A stretch of DNA of 64,000 bases from positions 133,560 to 197,559 of the forward strand of contig NPFB01000063.1 in the NCBI GenBank assembly GCA_014084085.1. Direction: 5' to 3'. The stretch comes from Hondaea fermentalgiana (lineage: Eukaryota > Sar > Bigyra > Thraustochytrida > Thraustochytriidae). Below are positions 41,042 through 52,043 of the stretch, one piece after another. Positions within the stretch are counted from its first letter, which is position 1; every line of letters begins with the position of its first letter. A model generated the notes under the pieces. The model was given only the letters and a program-made list of their open reading frames with translations. It was not told where the DNA came from and made no database searches. The position numbers and the translations under genes were made by a program.

Positions 41042-41276
41042 CGCCTGCGCCCTCTCCCTGCGACGCGCGCGACGCCTCGCCTCGCCGCAAAGAGAAAGGC
41101 GGCCTCGGCCCGCAGACCGGAATCGAAGCGGCAGCAGCAGCGGAGGAGGGCAGGGGAAGAGGCGAAGAGGGGAGGCAGGCAGGAAGAGGCAGGAGGCAGA
41201 CGAGACACGAGACAAGAAGAGGGAGCGAGAAGAAGGGGAGACAGGGACGCTCGGCCCGCGAGACGGATCTGAGACA

Positions 41277-41313
41277 GGCAGGCAGACAGACAGACAGACA
41301 GACAGACAGACAG
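41277..41313. repeat. (CAGA)n array
   Basis: A pure CAGA/GACA run followed by two copies of GGCAGATCTGAGACA-like sequence (to about 41348), in the 5' flank of the 8-TM gene. Confidence 0.9.
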
Positions 41314-41771
41314 GCAGATCTGAGACAGGCAGATCTGAGACAGGCAGGCAGACGGAGCTCCTCGAGGCGCGGCGCGGAGCAGCGAGCCGCCTCGCCGCAG
41401 CGGCAGCAGCGCGCGGGGAGGCGAGGAGGAGACGCGGGGAGGGAGAGACGGGGCGCGCAGGCCGGCCCGAGGGGAGGAGGAGGAGAGAGAGTGCAGTGGA
41501 GATCGGGTTTTGAAATCGGGGAGCGAGCCCCGTGAGGCTCTGTATCCGTTCGCCTCGTTCGGCTGCGCGTCGGGCGACAAAGCCGCCTGGAACGCGGCGC
41601 GGACGACGCGACGCGACGCGGAGCGAGGACAGCAGGCGCAGGCGCGAAGCAGCGAAGAAGGAGGTAGGCGAAGCAGCCGGTCGAGCTTTGCTTGGAGGAA
41701 AGCCGAGCGAGCGTCTATCGTTGGTTGTCTTTCTAACGTGGACAAACAAAGGCCAAAGCGAAGGGCCAAAA

Positions 41772-42930
41772 ATGGTCGCCGTGCACTGCCTCTTGGTGTC
41801 CCTGAACGTCACGGCGACGTGCGTGGCGATTGTGGCTCTGGGCTGCGTGGTCGTCTCCGCGTACGTGTGGAACACGGACCTGTCGAATGTGATTCTTCCC
41901 AACGAGAGCTCTTCCTCAGGCTCGTCAGAAAGTGAATATGTTGGCGCAGAGGTCCCTGCGTACGCGGCGACCTTGGCTTTTTCTTCCGTCCTTTTCATCG
42001 TGTCCCTCGTTGGCATCTATGGCGCTCTTCGACGCATGCGATCTGCGATCTTTGCTTTTGTTTCATGTACGTTTGTCCCGAGTAAAAGAGGAGAAAAAGT
42101 GGTGAGAGAAGCTCGACTTCTGCATCGCTGGCAGATCAGGAACTAACTTGTGTTGACGCCTCCTACTTTTTGAATTTGTGAGAACTTGCTTTGACAATGC
42201 AGTGGGTCTCATCGCAATTACATTCCAGCTCATCGCGCTCGCAGTTCTCCTCGCGCAAACGCTGGACAATTCGACCTGGCAGACCGACTTGACGTCAATC
42301 TCAAGTGTAGCGCTCTTTATTGCTTCAGGGGTCGAGCTCTTTCTCATTTTCTTCGTGCTAGTGCTATTGTGTGTTGACCCACACGGAAAATCCATCTACG
42401 AGGAAGACCTTTCGTGGTGTGGGCCAGACTACGTGACCATTTACATTTCAGGCGCTTCTTTTGTGAATGCAGCCTTGGCAGGCATCTTGTTTGCCATCAC
42501 CGTGGGAGAGTCGGTGCGGTCTATCATGCCAGATATTGACGGCCCGACGTTTGGCGAGATTAGCGGGCTCAGCATCTCTCTCTACGTGCTGATTGTCTCG
42601 AGCGGCATCAACCTGTTGGTGAGCGCGCTCGGTTTCTTTGGCGCAAGGTGTCACAGTTTCTGGAAGCTCACCTCGTACATGGTCGTTAACATGGTCTGCA
42701 TTGCGCTGCAGGTCTCTAGCGCCTTGGTTATTCTGATTGAGAGCAACGAGGCTCGGCTCGCCGGCGCGGAGGACGACACCACGGATTTGGATGACGCACA
42801 GCTGGGGCAAATCCTTCTCATTGCTGCAATCTCTCTCATCTTTTCCGTCTTTCAGTTCGGCACAAGCTTCATGGTTGGTCTTGTCATGGTCACCGACAAG
42901 GACTCTGTCTTTGTCGCAGACTACGTATAA
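41772..42930 (+). CDS. 8-TM membrane protein with tetraspanin-like internal duplication (one intron)
   Basis: A 340-residue membrane protein encoded by two exons, 41772-42066 and 42203-42930. The 136-bp intron is phase 1, with a GTACGT donor and TGCAG acceptor. Splicing joins SAIFAFVS to LGLIAIT and removes an in-frame stop. I count eight hydrophobic helices. TM2-TM3 and TM6-TM7 look alike: IVSLVGIYGALRRMRS versus LVSALGFFGARCHSFW, each followed by another long helix. That suggests a duplicated four-TM unit resembling the TM2 end of tetraspanins (GxxGA). The first predicted outer loop has an N-glycosylation-like NES site. There is no CCG motif, so it is not a classical tetraspanin. Function unknown, perhaps a membrane organiser or channel-like protein. 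The start codon context is AAAAATGG. Confidence 0.8.
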
Positions 42931-45504
42931 ATGAATGCGTTGCGAGGCATGACAGCATGGGTGCGAAGAGGGGCATGCACCAACATTTGAAAGACTATGC
43001 ATGAGTAGTAAAGTAAGCTGGCCGGGAGGGTGGGCACTTGCACTGCGCATCACTCATGATTCAACTACGGAAACTCACGACGTTTCCAAACTTCTCAAGG
43101 CTTTGCGGCGCTCGCAACGATAGACACCAGTACACTGACGGCTTCACAGAAAGACAGATTCCCCACACATTCAAAAGAAAGAGGAATATTTATATAGTGG
43201 CAAGAGAAGACAAGCTTTTATCTTCTTGTGGGAAAAGAGCTTTTGTTCCCTTGCGTGAATCTACGAGCTGAGGCAATAATTACTCTTAAGGGACCGGTGT
43301 TCCGGATCGAGCGTAAAACATGTTCAAACAATCATTTTTAGAAAATGGGCTGGCAATTGACAGCCAGAGGTTGTGGGGTAAGGAAATGACGTGGTCAGAC
43401 TTCGGCGCCAGAAGAGCGAGGAGGTCAACTTCGTATCCATATGAATCAACACTTTCTTGACCGCGCACTTTCCAACCCAAAATTCAGGGAAGTCTAACCC
43501 CTGCAGGTGGCGTGGGCAAAGTAAATGCCGACCACGCTTTCACGACGAGGCAAACTAAGGCGGAACTCGAAGTTTACGCTCAAGACAAAAAAAGGCAAGT
43601 CGCATTCGGACAGACCCGAATTTACTGTGGCGATCTTTGCAAGAAAATCAATTTGACCTTCAATAAGAAGAGAGAGAGACATGACAGTTTAAGGCCTAAA
43701 TTCTCGATAAACGATTTCATGCTTGCGTCGCTCAATCTTGATCCGAGACGAGACTAAGAAGTGTGGATGCTGTTTTCCGAAAGGGCTGTTTGCACTTGGC
43801 TCAACGAGAAATGTTAAATGTCGAAAGCAATAAAAAGAAGCTAGGTTTGTATACAATCTCGATCAATCTCGCAATTGCCAACAGCGAGTGTCTTTGCACG
43901 CGTTCAAAAGTGTGGAGTGGTTCGTTCGTCTTGACGCTATGACACGACAAAGATCTTGAAGAGGAGAAGGTACTTTTTCATATCTTCTGCATTTTCGGTT
44001 CACTTGGCTTTTGCCTTAAACTCCAAAGGGTTGATTGGGATCACTACGATTTTTAGGACCAAGATGAAAAACCAATGCGAAAAGGAGAAGGAAGGGAGGG
44101 AGTCACAGACATCCACTTTCCACCGTCATTTATTTATGCTACTTGCCGAATCTGCTGCTAATATTGGTTCTGAAAGTCTGCAAAAGCGATAAAAGCACGT
44201 CTTGCCGTACCGTACCGCAAAACTTTTCGCCGCATTCTCATTCACAACAACTCAAAACGTTCTCTGACTCCACGTTGCTCGCTGATTCGACATGTCTCGT
44301 ATTTATACTAAGCACAACGGTATAAGTAGCAGACAGTGATGGACGAATGAGCTCCGTTGACCGCTCGCAAATGATTTACGCACATCATATCATGCAGGAA
44401 AGACTGGATTTGATTGAATGAAGCGCAACGCCTACTTTCCAACCTAAAGTTCGCTCGCTGGTCGAATTTGGACTGGAATCTCACGACATCTTTCACGTCT
44501 CTCATTTGATTGCTCGTCTGCGCGCTGCTAGTCTAAGGCGCACGTGGGAACCGGCGGCAGCGCCGCGCGTGGAGCCGTGGGGACGCCCACGAACTTGCGC
44601 GTGCGCCTGATTGCCGTCGGTGGTTGGGAAAGCGATCAGAAAAGATCATTGATTGCTCATTGCTATCTTGGCTATAGACAAGGCTAGCAAACCAGCAGAT
44701 AAAACGGGTCTTTGACTCATTCGTGCGCGCCACGTACTAATTAATCCCAAACCTTAAACGCCCAACACGACTTAGACTGAAATTATCAATTAGCGTGATC
44801 TATTCTTCATTCTTTCATTCTTAAAAAAATTCTAATAATATTTTCATATGTTAATCAAATTACATACATATTCTGTAAAATAGCTAAAATTTCTACTTTT
44901 TAGATATAATTTTCATATGAAAGAAATTGTACAAACTTGATTTGCGTTTAGATAATATTATTTTGATCTAGATCTATGAATTAATCATTGAGAATATTAT
45001 TTTTTTATAAAAAAAAGTAAATACGAAGAAGAGCTTGAGCATGATTTCAAATTTCGAAAGTATATTATCGAGAACAGACTTTATCAGGTGAAGATATGGC
45101 TGAATGTATGTATCCTTGAGGATTGTTGTAATGATACTCTGAGCAAAATATCAGGCTTTGGAGATACTGTATAGATGGAATGGTGGTGTCCTGTGCCTCC
45201 GTTTGATTGAGTTGAAAATTTGAAACGATCCGTCGATCGATGTTCATTCGAAAATGATTTGATGATAGATTATCTAAGATAAATAAATAGACAGAGGTAC
45301 ATACGTAGCTAGGCGTCTGTCTATATCGGGAACCATGAACACATCTTTGGTTTCATCATCGCCAAAGCACCAAGTTTGAGCACATGACATGCCAAACACA
45401 AGCTCGTCGTCGTGACATGAAAGAAAGCCTCCCGTCCCGTTTTCTCATTTCTCGCCCCCAAACGACCACCACCGAAAAAGGAAAAAAAGAAAAGAAAACG
45501 CGCG
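42931..45504. other. intergenic region without recognised genes
   Basis: About 2.6 kb between the 8-TM gene and the broken remnant at the gap. Short open frames (for example 43512-43757 and 43956-44192) encode no recognisable domain and are uninterrupted for fewer than 85 codons. The first half has average composition. The second half includes the AT-rich island annotated separately. Confidence 0.6.
44740..45300. other. strongly AT-rich island
   Basis: By hand count only about one fifth of bases over 44821-45060 are G or C, against well over half for most of the window. The composition shift is abrupt on both sides. No tRNA-, rRNA- or protein-like feature is visible within it. It could be an organelle-derived insert, a decayed mobile element or a structural element; the sequence alone does not decide. 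Confidence 0.7.
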
Positions 45505-45740
45505 CTAAGGCATGTGCTGAACAAGGGTGGCGAGAATGCCCCATGAGGCGTGGATGAGCTCGAGGTACGCCACATTTCGAAGCTCTGGCGGTACGTGATG
45601 TCGTCGGTATCAACAATCTCTGAGGCCACGGGGAGATTGATGGCGAATGGACCAAAGAGAGGCGTTTCAGTGTCCTGACGGATGCGTTTCTCGTATTGAG
45701 CCTTGGATGGCTCCTGCACCAGGAGACCGCGTACGGCGGA
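45505..45740 (-). pseudogene. C-terminal remnant of an unidentified protein, frameshifted and cut by the gap
   Basis: On the minus strand a coding-like frame enters from the gap at 45740 (SAVRGLLVQEPSKAQYEKR, then DTETPLFGPFAINLP, ASEIVDTDDITYRQ). Just after this, at about 45580-45600, coding character switches to another frame that reads LRNVAYLELIHASWGILA, TLVQHMP and stops at 45505. There is no room for an intron between the segments, so this is a one- or two-base frameshift, either a real mutation or a sequencing error beside the contig end. I do not recognise the family. The rest of the gene would lie in the gap or has been lost. Confidence 0.5.
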
Positions 45741-45840
45741 NNNNNNNNNNNNNNNNNNNNNNNNNNNNNNNNNNNNNNNNNNNNNNNNNNNNNNNNNNNN
45801 NNNNNNNNNNNNNNNNNNNNNNNNNNNNNNNNNNNNNNNN
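45741..45840. other. assembly gap (100 N)
   Basis: Exactly 100 N, presumably a placeholder. The coding on both sides reads away from the gap and both genes lack their N-termini, so substantial sequence is probably missing. Confidence 0.97.
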
Positions 45841-47507
45841 CGATCGACAACGCTGGTAGGGATGATGTTGGCGCACGTGTTGCGGATCTCCGGGAGGCCT
45901 TGTCGAAGGCTGTGGCAGACAAGGCCTTCATTAAGGACAGGGTTCCGTTACGATGGTCTTACTGCTTGGACCAACTTCTTTTGCTAAACAAGGATTACTT
46001 ACCGCTGAACAGGGTGAAACAAATTGCCGAAGATGACTGCCAAATTTCCAGAGACGACGTACATAAGATGCTCAAGTACATGCATGAACTAGGCGTGCTA
46101 GTACATCTGACAACGGGCCAGAATGACGCGTTGCGCCAGATTGTGGTGATCCGCCCGCAGTGGTTGCTGGACACGCTTTCGCGCGTCATCTGCGATCCAG
46201 ATGTGGGTCATATAAGAGAGCACAAGAAGAAACTGCTGTACCAAACTAACACCAACAACGATGACCCCAAGGATGGCAATGGCGGAGAACTTCCGGTTGG
46301 GCTTGAGGATGCACTCAACGAGTGGGCAAACCGTGGAGTTGCAAGCCGTGATCTGCTGGAATGGCTATGGCAGCGTGAGCCGATCGACTACCTAACGGCT
46401 TTGATGAACTCAATGTTGCTGGCATGTCCGAGTCCCTGGATCGGATATGGGGATAAAGAAGGCGCGCTCCTGATACCCAGTCTCTTGCGTGGTGTCGATG
46501 ACGCTACTCGAGAGAAGGCTCTTCGTGGATTGGGCGACCAACGTGCTTCGGCTTACATTGAGTTTGCGATTCTCCCGCAAGGCGTTTTCCAGCGCCTCAT
46601 TGCCAGCGTTGTGCAAAGTCTCCCCGTGTCAATCGCTGTTGGTCGGCATGGCGTCTTTTCGGACTTTGCAAGCATGGAATTTGATGGCGTGGGCGTGGTT
46701 TTGGAGACGAGTGGCAACCGGGTAATGCTCTACTTTGAGAGACCAGCGAACAGAAGCCTGACGAGTCACGTCAGCATTCTCAAGCGGAGTCTGGAGTCCA
46801 TCAACTCGTCTTTCATGAAGGGTAATCTTGACCCAGAGCTTTTCGTCAGTTCCGACGGTACAGATCGCGAGACTGCTTGCGCGTCGGTGCGAGCAATCGA
46901 CCAAGCTATTGACCAAGCCGCAAGCGGCGTTACTTCGCGTGGCCTCAAAACGTTGCCCCTGACATCATTTGCACTCTTCATCGAGAGCAGCGAAGCGGCA
47001 AAGTTTTTGCTATGCTCCGACAGGCCATTTGATGTTTTCCTATCGCATGCTTGGGGCAAAGGCAATGAGACGCATCGAAAAGTGAAAGCGGTGGCTAACG
47101 CTCTCGAGGGTCGCGGCATCAAGTGCTGGCTCGACGGGTCAAATATTGGGTTGGATGTTCTCAAGTCAATGGCTGATGGCATCGATCAGTCCAAAGCGGT
47201 TGTCGTCTTTGTGACACAAACGTATATGGACAACGTCAACAAGGAGAGGACGATACGAGACAATTGCCGCACGGAGTTTTACCACGCGTTGCACACGCAC
47301 GGGCCGGCTAACATGATTCCGTGCGTGCTGGAGCCCGGCCTGGACTCAACACACTCTTGGACGGGTGTTTTCCATGCGGGCTGGAGTGGCGAGCCGCTGT
47401 TTGTCCGAATGTTGAATGGCGCTGAGTCCTCGTCAGAGGTCGACGATCTCGTGTGGGCGATCCAGAAAGTGCTCGACTCGCAGGAGGACGCAGCGAGGTG
47501 TTCCTAG
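45841..47507 (+). CDS. COR-TIR protein (ROCO-type), N-terminus missing in gap
   Basis: A partial protein of 554 residues after the gap, in frame from 45843. The first residues resemble the end of a Roc GTPase domain (GARVADLREALSKAV). They are followed by a COR domain: VPLRWSYCLDQLLLL, MLKYMHELGVLVHL, IVVIRPQWLLDTLSRVI, and the later ASAYIEFAILPQGVFQRLIASV. The C-terminus is a TIR domain (about 47029-47340): FDVFLSHAWGK, LEGRGIKCWLD, SKAVVVFVTQTYM. In DNCRTEFYHAL the Glu sits where NAD-cleaving TIR domains such as SARM1 have the catalytic glutamate. No kinase domain follows. ROCO proteins are regulatory GTPases and TIR domains serve in oligomeric signalling or NAD+ cleavage. I infer a GTPase-controlled TIR effector, possibly in immunity or cell death, pending the missing part. 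Confidence 0.8.
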
Positions 47508-48777
47508 AAAGGCCTTTCGAGGAGGCCGGGACGAAGGCTGAAGGGCCGGGTCTCCTCGGTCAAGCTTTAGACCAAGACCAAGACCAAGACCAAAGACCAC
47601 GACCAAAGCAGAAGAAACATATTACTATTTTTTCTTGCTCACCCCCTTCAACTCTAATTATCGCTCGCTCCAACACGCACCCCACTCCTTGAGCGTGGTG
47701 TTTTTCCTTTTCCTCTGCATACACCACCATCTTGCCCCTTTACCGCTCTTTCTCTCTCCCACAAAGAGAAAGAACGAAAACGGGTGGGTCGAGTGAAGCG
47801 AGAAGTGCGATGTTGCATGCTGGTTTGTTTTCTTTCCATTAACAATGCATGACTCTCTCTAGGCCTACTTACTTTTCACTTGAGGATGAAGGAACTTCGA
47901 CGCAATGAGCGAAGCAAAGCACCCGTCGCTGGTATCGTCGTGCTCAGATATGTAAACTCAAGAGACGATCCTTTGTTTTCGGGGCCTCAAGAATGGAAGC
48001 TGTGGCTCCATTTTGGTAAGTGGTTGATCAGGAAATGAGACTCCGCACATTTACAATACAAAACAAGAGAGGATGCCTTTTATTTTAGAAAAAAATTTCA
48101 ATCGAACAAGCCCACCCAGCCACCCAGCTTCCCACCCATACGACATGAGATAAGTTTTCCCTAGAGACCGGACGCGATAAAGCACCTGCCAGCACCGCTC
48201 GGGTTTTCTGCTTGACGACTTGTGTACGTTTCCGAGCATGGCATGCATGGTTTTGCAAATAACGGGCGACGATGATTCATTCATCTAGATTTGCTGCTGC
48301 AAGTTCACTTGAGCTGAGGCATCAGTTCAGAAGTAAGGAGATCGCTCGCTGACCACGAGGAAGCAGTGTGAATGGGAAAAGGAGATGCGCATTTGCAGAT
48401 TGAAGAGGCCAAAGAGAAGATGGAGAGAGAGCGAGAGAGGTTTCGTATCCTCCACTCAAGGTGCTCTAGTAGTAGTAGAATGGAGTGTGAAGTTGGAAAG
48501 TAGGTGGGCCAGCCAAGCACGAGCCAAGTCGGCGACTCACGACCAAAGCTGACTGACTGACGTTCGTCGGTTGCCATGGGCTTTGTCTGAGACCGTTTTC
48601 ATTAGTCAGATGACGACTGGCTGATGGATTGGCTGATTGATGGATGGGTTGATCGCTCGATCAATCGTCAGCTCGAACGATCGTCTGTCTGTGAACGAAT
48701 TCGAAGGACATCCAGAAAGAGGGGCAGGTTAAAAGTGGCAGCAGGAAAAGGGCACGCAAGTGACTCGAAGGAATCGA
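47508..48777. other. convergent 3' intergenic spacer
   Basis: A 1.27-kb spacer between the 3' ends of the COR-TIR gene and the Rho GTPase gene. It contains an imperfect ACCAAG hexamer repeat (about 47570-47610), a TGATTGATGGAT-type stretch near 48625-48665, and no coding feature I can support. Confidence 0.55.
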
Positions 48778-49538
48778 TCACAAGAGGACACAGCCCCCGC
48801 CACCTCCGGACGTGCTGGCCTTCGACTTTGAGCCAGTAGACCTCGTGCTAATGCCTCGTCTTGTGCTGGAACGAGTGGCGGCAGCAGAGTGTACCTTGGA
48901 GCGAGTTGCTGCGCGTACAGCCTCCTGAAAGAGTGCATCGAGGCCAGCCATCTTGAGCGCCGAGCACTCCATGTATGTGTGCGCACCGAGGCGCGTAGCC
49001 TCTTCAGAGTAATACTCAAAGGACTTGAGAGGCTTTCCTTTGGCCTCAAGGGCCTCGACGACCTTTCTGTCGGTGCGAATGTCGCACTTGGTGCCAACAA
49101 TGATAAATGGGACGCCAGGGGAGTGGTGCATGATTTCTGGCCTCCATTTGGTCTCCACATGCTTGAACGATACTGGTGAGTTGATGGCAAAGCAGACGAG
49201 AAAGACTTGGGTCTGCGGGTATGAAAGTGGACGTAAACGCGTGTACTCTTCCTGGCCTGCGGTGTCCCAAAGTCTGTGGTGAGTGGTATCGTGTAGCGTA
49301 AGCGCAAGCGATTCGTTAGCGTTGCCATGTCGTTGATTGTGCGCGTGCGTGTATGCGAAGGAATGGAATGAACTTACCCAAGGTAGGTTTCCTTGTTATC
49401 GACAACAAGGTTTGTCTCGTAGTTGTCAAAGACGGTCGGCACGTAGTCTGCCGGGAATCTTCCTTCTGTGTAAGCGATGAGCATGGACGTTTTGCCAACG
49501 GCGCCATCGCCGACAACGACGCACTTAATGTTGTTCAT
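48778..49538 (-). CDS. Rho-family (Rac/Cdc42-like) small GTPase, one intron
   Basis: A 218-residue Rho GTPase from two exons on the minus strand, 49538-49378 and 49273-48778. A 104-bp intron (GTAAGT donor, CACAG acceptor) splits the Gly codon of LGLWDTAGQ. G1 is GDGAVGKT, switch [11 protein letters not shown]3 WDTAGQEEY (catalytic Gln present), G4 TKCD, and G5 [13 protein letters not shown], followed by the Rho insert region. The C-terminus is unusual: a Ser/Thr/Arg/Lys-rich tail longer than in Rac, a run of five glycines, then the CAAX box CVLL, whose final Leu predicts geranylgeranylation. Rho proteins control actin, polarity and membrane traffic at the plasma membrane. Within the family it is nearest Rac/Cdc42 by PLSYPQT, but exact subfamily needs a tree. 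Confidence 0.93.
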
Positions 49539-49583
49539 GGTTGATTGATTGATACCTACACGCGTGCGCAGGACGCAACGCTC

Positions 49584-49584
<1 letters not shown>

Positions 49585-49614
<30 letters not shown>

Positions 49615-49615
49615 G
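49585..49615. repeat. (CTGT)n array in the Rho 5' flank
   Basis: A pure CTGT run starting 47 bp upstream of the Rho start codon, so it is probably transcribed as a CAGA-repeat leader. Confidence 0.95.
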
Positions 49616-49970
49616 GCAGGAAGCTGCGGTGTCGGCGAGCGGGTAAAGCTACAGCGGCTGCTTCGCAGCGCTACTCCAATGTCGAGCCCTGCGTCCTTTG
49701 TTCGAGTCCTCGCACACGCTCTCCGTGCCGCGCTCGTTCGTCGTACCTGCTTGTGAATCGATTCGGACCGGATCGACACAGTGGATGAGATGAGTGAGTG
49801 TGCGGGGTCTTCGCAGACGCTTGCTCGCCGCGCTCGGTCGTGCGCCGCGCGCTGCCCGCACGCCGCTCCGCCGCTTCCTTTCGATGCACTCGCGCCGCCG
49901 CTCCCGACCGCTTGCTTCTGCAACTGCGAAGGAAAGCAAAGAGGTCGAGGATGCAAGAGGCTGCTTGCTT

Positions 49971-49978
49971 TATTTATA
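49971..49978 (-). promoter_or_regulatory. possible TATA box of the Rho gene
   Basis: TATAAATA on the minus strand, about 430 bp upstream of the Rho ATG, in otherwise GC-rich DNA. The distance would imply a long 5' leader or an intron in it. Tentative. Confidence 0.3.
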
Positions 49979-51753
49979 CGTGCCTGCCTGCTGGGTTTTC
50001 CGCGCGTGCCGTGTGCCCGCGATGCCCGCCTGCCTGCCCCGACCGACGCAGTCGACAAGCCTCGAGCAACCAAGGCGGCCGCGCGAGCCCCGCGGACGTA
50101 GCCAAGCTAGCTGTCTGCCTGCGTGCGTGCCCGCCTGCCTGCCTACGTGCGTGCGTGCCTGCGTGCGTGCGGGGTGCGCGCCTGGCTGCGCGTGTCTGCC
50201 TGTCTCCTTGTCTGCCTGCTTGCCTGCCTCTCTGCAGAGAACGCTCTCTCTCTCCTCTCTCGCGCTGGAGTCACAGTCGCAGTCGGTCTCCTGGCTTGGC
50301 TTGTGTTGATGTGAGTGACAGAGGTCGGTGCGCGTGGGAGTCCTCTTCTGCCACTGCTCTCCCTCCGCTCGGGAGGCGGGTCGCAAGCCGGAGTGGACTC
50401 GGGAGGGAGGGAAAGTCAACAATTCGATTCATCGAGTTAGTTAGTTGTCTCTGCCGCTGCTGCTGCTGCTGATCGATCAAGAATCAATCCACTTCGGCCA
50501 CCACGACACGGCACAGATCGATCGATCGATCCATCCATCTGCCTGGCTGCGTCACGAAGCGGCCGCGAGAGGATGCGAAGGAGGGAAGCTTGAACAGAAG
50601 GGAGGCCTCCCTCGCGCTGCCAGCAGAAGCTGCAGCTGATGATTGATTCATGGACGGGGGCCCCCCTTGCCTGCTTTTTGATCATACCTTCCGGCGGCGG
50701 GTCGATCGATCGAGTGATCGATTTCGATCCATTGCTCGGCCGTTTCTGCCTTCTAGATACATGAGCAACCAACGAACTGGCGCCCAAATAAGCGGGCCGA
50801 GACCAGCAGCTGCAGGCCTGCCAGCCCACGCGGACATCCAGCCAGCTGCTGCATGCCGATCGATGGCAGTGGCGAGCGCGCCGCGTCTGCGTCTCCTCCT
50901 CCGTGTCGCGCGCGCGGTCAGTGCACACCGGGCTTTTGCTCATACCTGCCAGACAGGCAGACAGAAGGAAATGCTAGCTATGCCTTTTGCTAGCTATGCC
51001 TAGCAGCGCGCGTGTCTGCGATGCCAATTTACTAGTACCATGGTCATTCATTTATTGGTTCATTCATGCATTCATTTTATGACATTTAACTATTATATAT
51101 ACACACGTGGTGGACTGATTGCCATTGATTGATTGATTGATTGTGACAGTGAATGATGTTATCCTCCCCTGTGCAGTGTGCATCGCAGGCAAGGAGGATT
51201 TGGATTAGCCCGCTCAGGCTATAGCCTATACCTAGATGCGTGTGTAGAAAGCACACGGTAAGTAAAAGTAATCTTGCTGGCTGGTGGTGAAGGCGTCCGT
51301 GCCCGGCCAGCTGTAGCTGCAGCTGTAGCTGCTGCTGCTGCGCCTTATATCCTCTGCATCCGTGTCGGTGCAAGTCTTGCAGTCGCCAAAGGGTCGCTGT
51401 CGCATCTCGCAGTCTCAGCGTGCCTTTTGCCGCCCTCGTCACGAAGGTTACGAATCTCACCTTGCGCGTGTGCTCCGTGCACCCGCGCCTCCTTCCTCGC
51501 TCTTATTACTGTTAGTACTCCAGTCTAGGGAGCTAACCGCAGCGGGACGCGCGTGCCTCCGCCGCTCAAAATACACCCAAGCCTACTTCTACTCCTTCTA
51601 CGCTCGTCGCAGCCGGGAGTAACCTCCCAAGCGCACTGCCTCGCCTGTGCCTGCCTTCGCCTTCCGCGCCGCCCGCGCTCGGCTCCCTGCCTGCCTCCGT
51701 CGCCTCTCTCCCTGCCTCTCTCCCTGCCTGCCTCGCTCCGCGCCGCCGCCTCG

Positions 51754-51786
51754 GAGGGAGGGAGGGAGGGAGGGAGGGAGGGAGGG
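51754..51786. repeat. (GGGA)n array in the desaturase 5' flank
   Basis: A pure GGGA run about 260 bp upstream of the desaturase start. GGGA-type runs can form G-quadruplexes. Confidence 0.95.
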
Positions 51787-52043
51787 CGCGGCGCGGCCGT
51801 CGTCATCGGCGCCTCCTGCCGCCACCTCTTTCCCGCCTGCTTTCTGCCTTCCTGGCCCGTCCCCTCTGAGAGAGAGAGCTCCGAGTCCAGCAAAGCCGTC
51901 GCCGTCGCGCGCAAACTGTGCTTTGCGGCGCCGCCCGGCCACGCCAGCTGCGCAGGAGCAGCGGCAGCAGCAGCAGCAGCGCCGCGAGGAGCGAGCAGCC
52001 GGGCCCGTCAATAAACCGCAGAGCCGAGGCGAGCGAGCGCAGC

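Larger units (their letters stand above)
40677..41771. promoter_or_regulatory. intergenic region and 5' flank of the 8-TM gene
   Basis: The region is AT-rich near the upstream stop and then strongly GC-rich. It contains a (CCCT)n array at about 41005-41041 and a CAGA array at 41277-41313, followed by GGAGGA-type purine runs. Arg-rich open frames on both strands here are artefacts of these repeats. It probably holds the promoter and a long 5' UTR of the gene starting at 41772. Confidence 0.55.
49539..52043. promoter_or_regulatory. divergent intergenic region between Rho and desaturase genes
   Basis: A 2.5-kb GC-rich spacer that serves as 5' flank for both genes. It holds a CTGT array next to the Rho start, a TATA-like box on the minus strand, GCCT/GCGT and ATCG repeats in the middle, a TGATTGATTGAT run (about 51121-51144) and a GGGA array before the desaturase gene. 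Open frames in it are Arg/Ala/Pro-rich artefacts. Confidence 0.55.

Noticed and set aside
41000..42016. 338-codon minus-strand frame over the 8-TM gene start
   Set aside because: Antisense of exon 1 and of CCCT/CAGA arrays. The plus-strand spliced model has clear membrane helices and splice sites.
43512..43757. 81-codon plus-strand frame in the 43-45 kb spacer
   Set aside because: No homology I recognise, no supporting neighbours, and length within chance for this composition.
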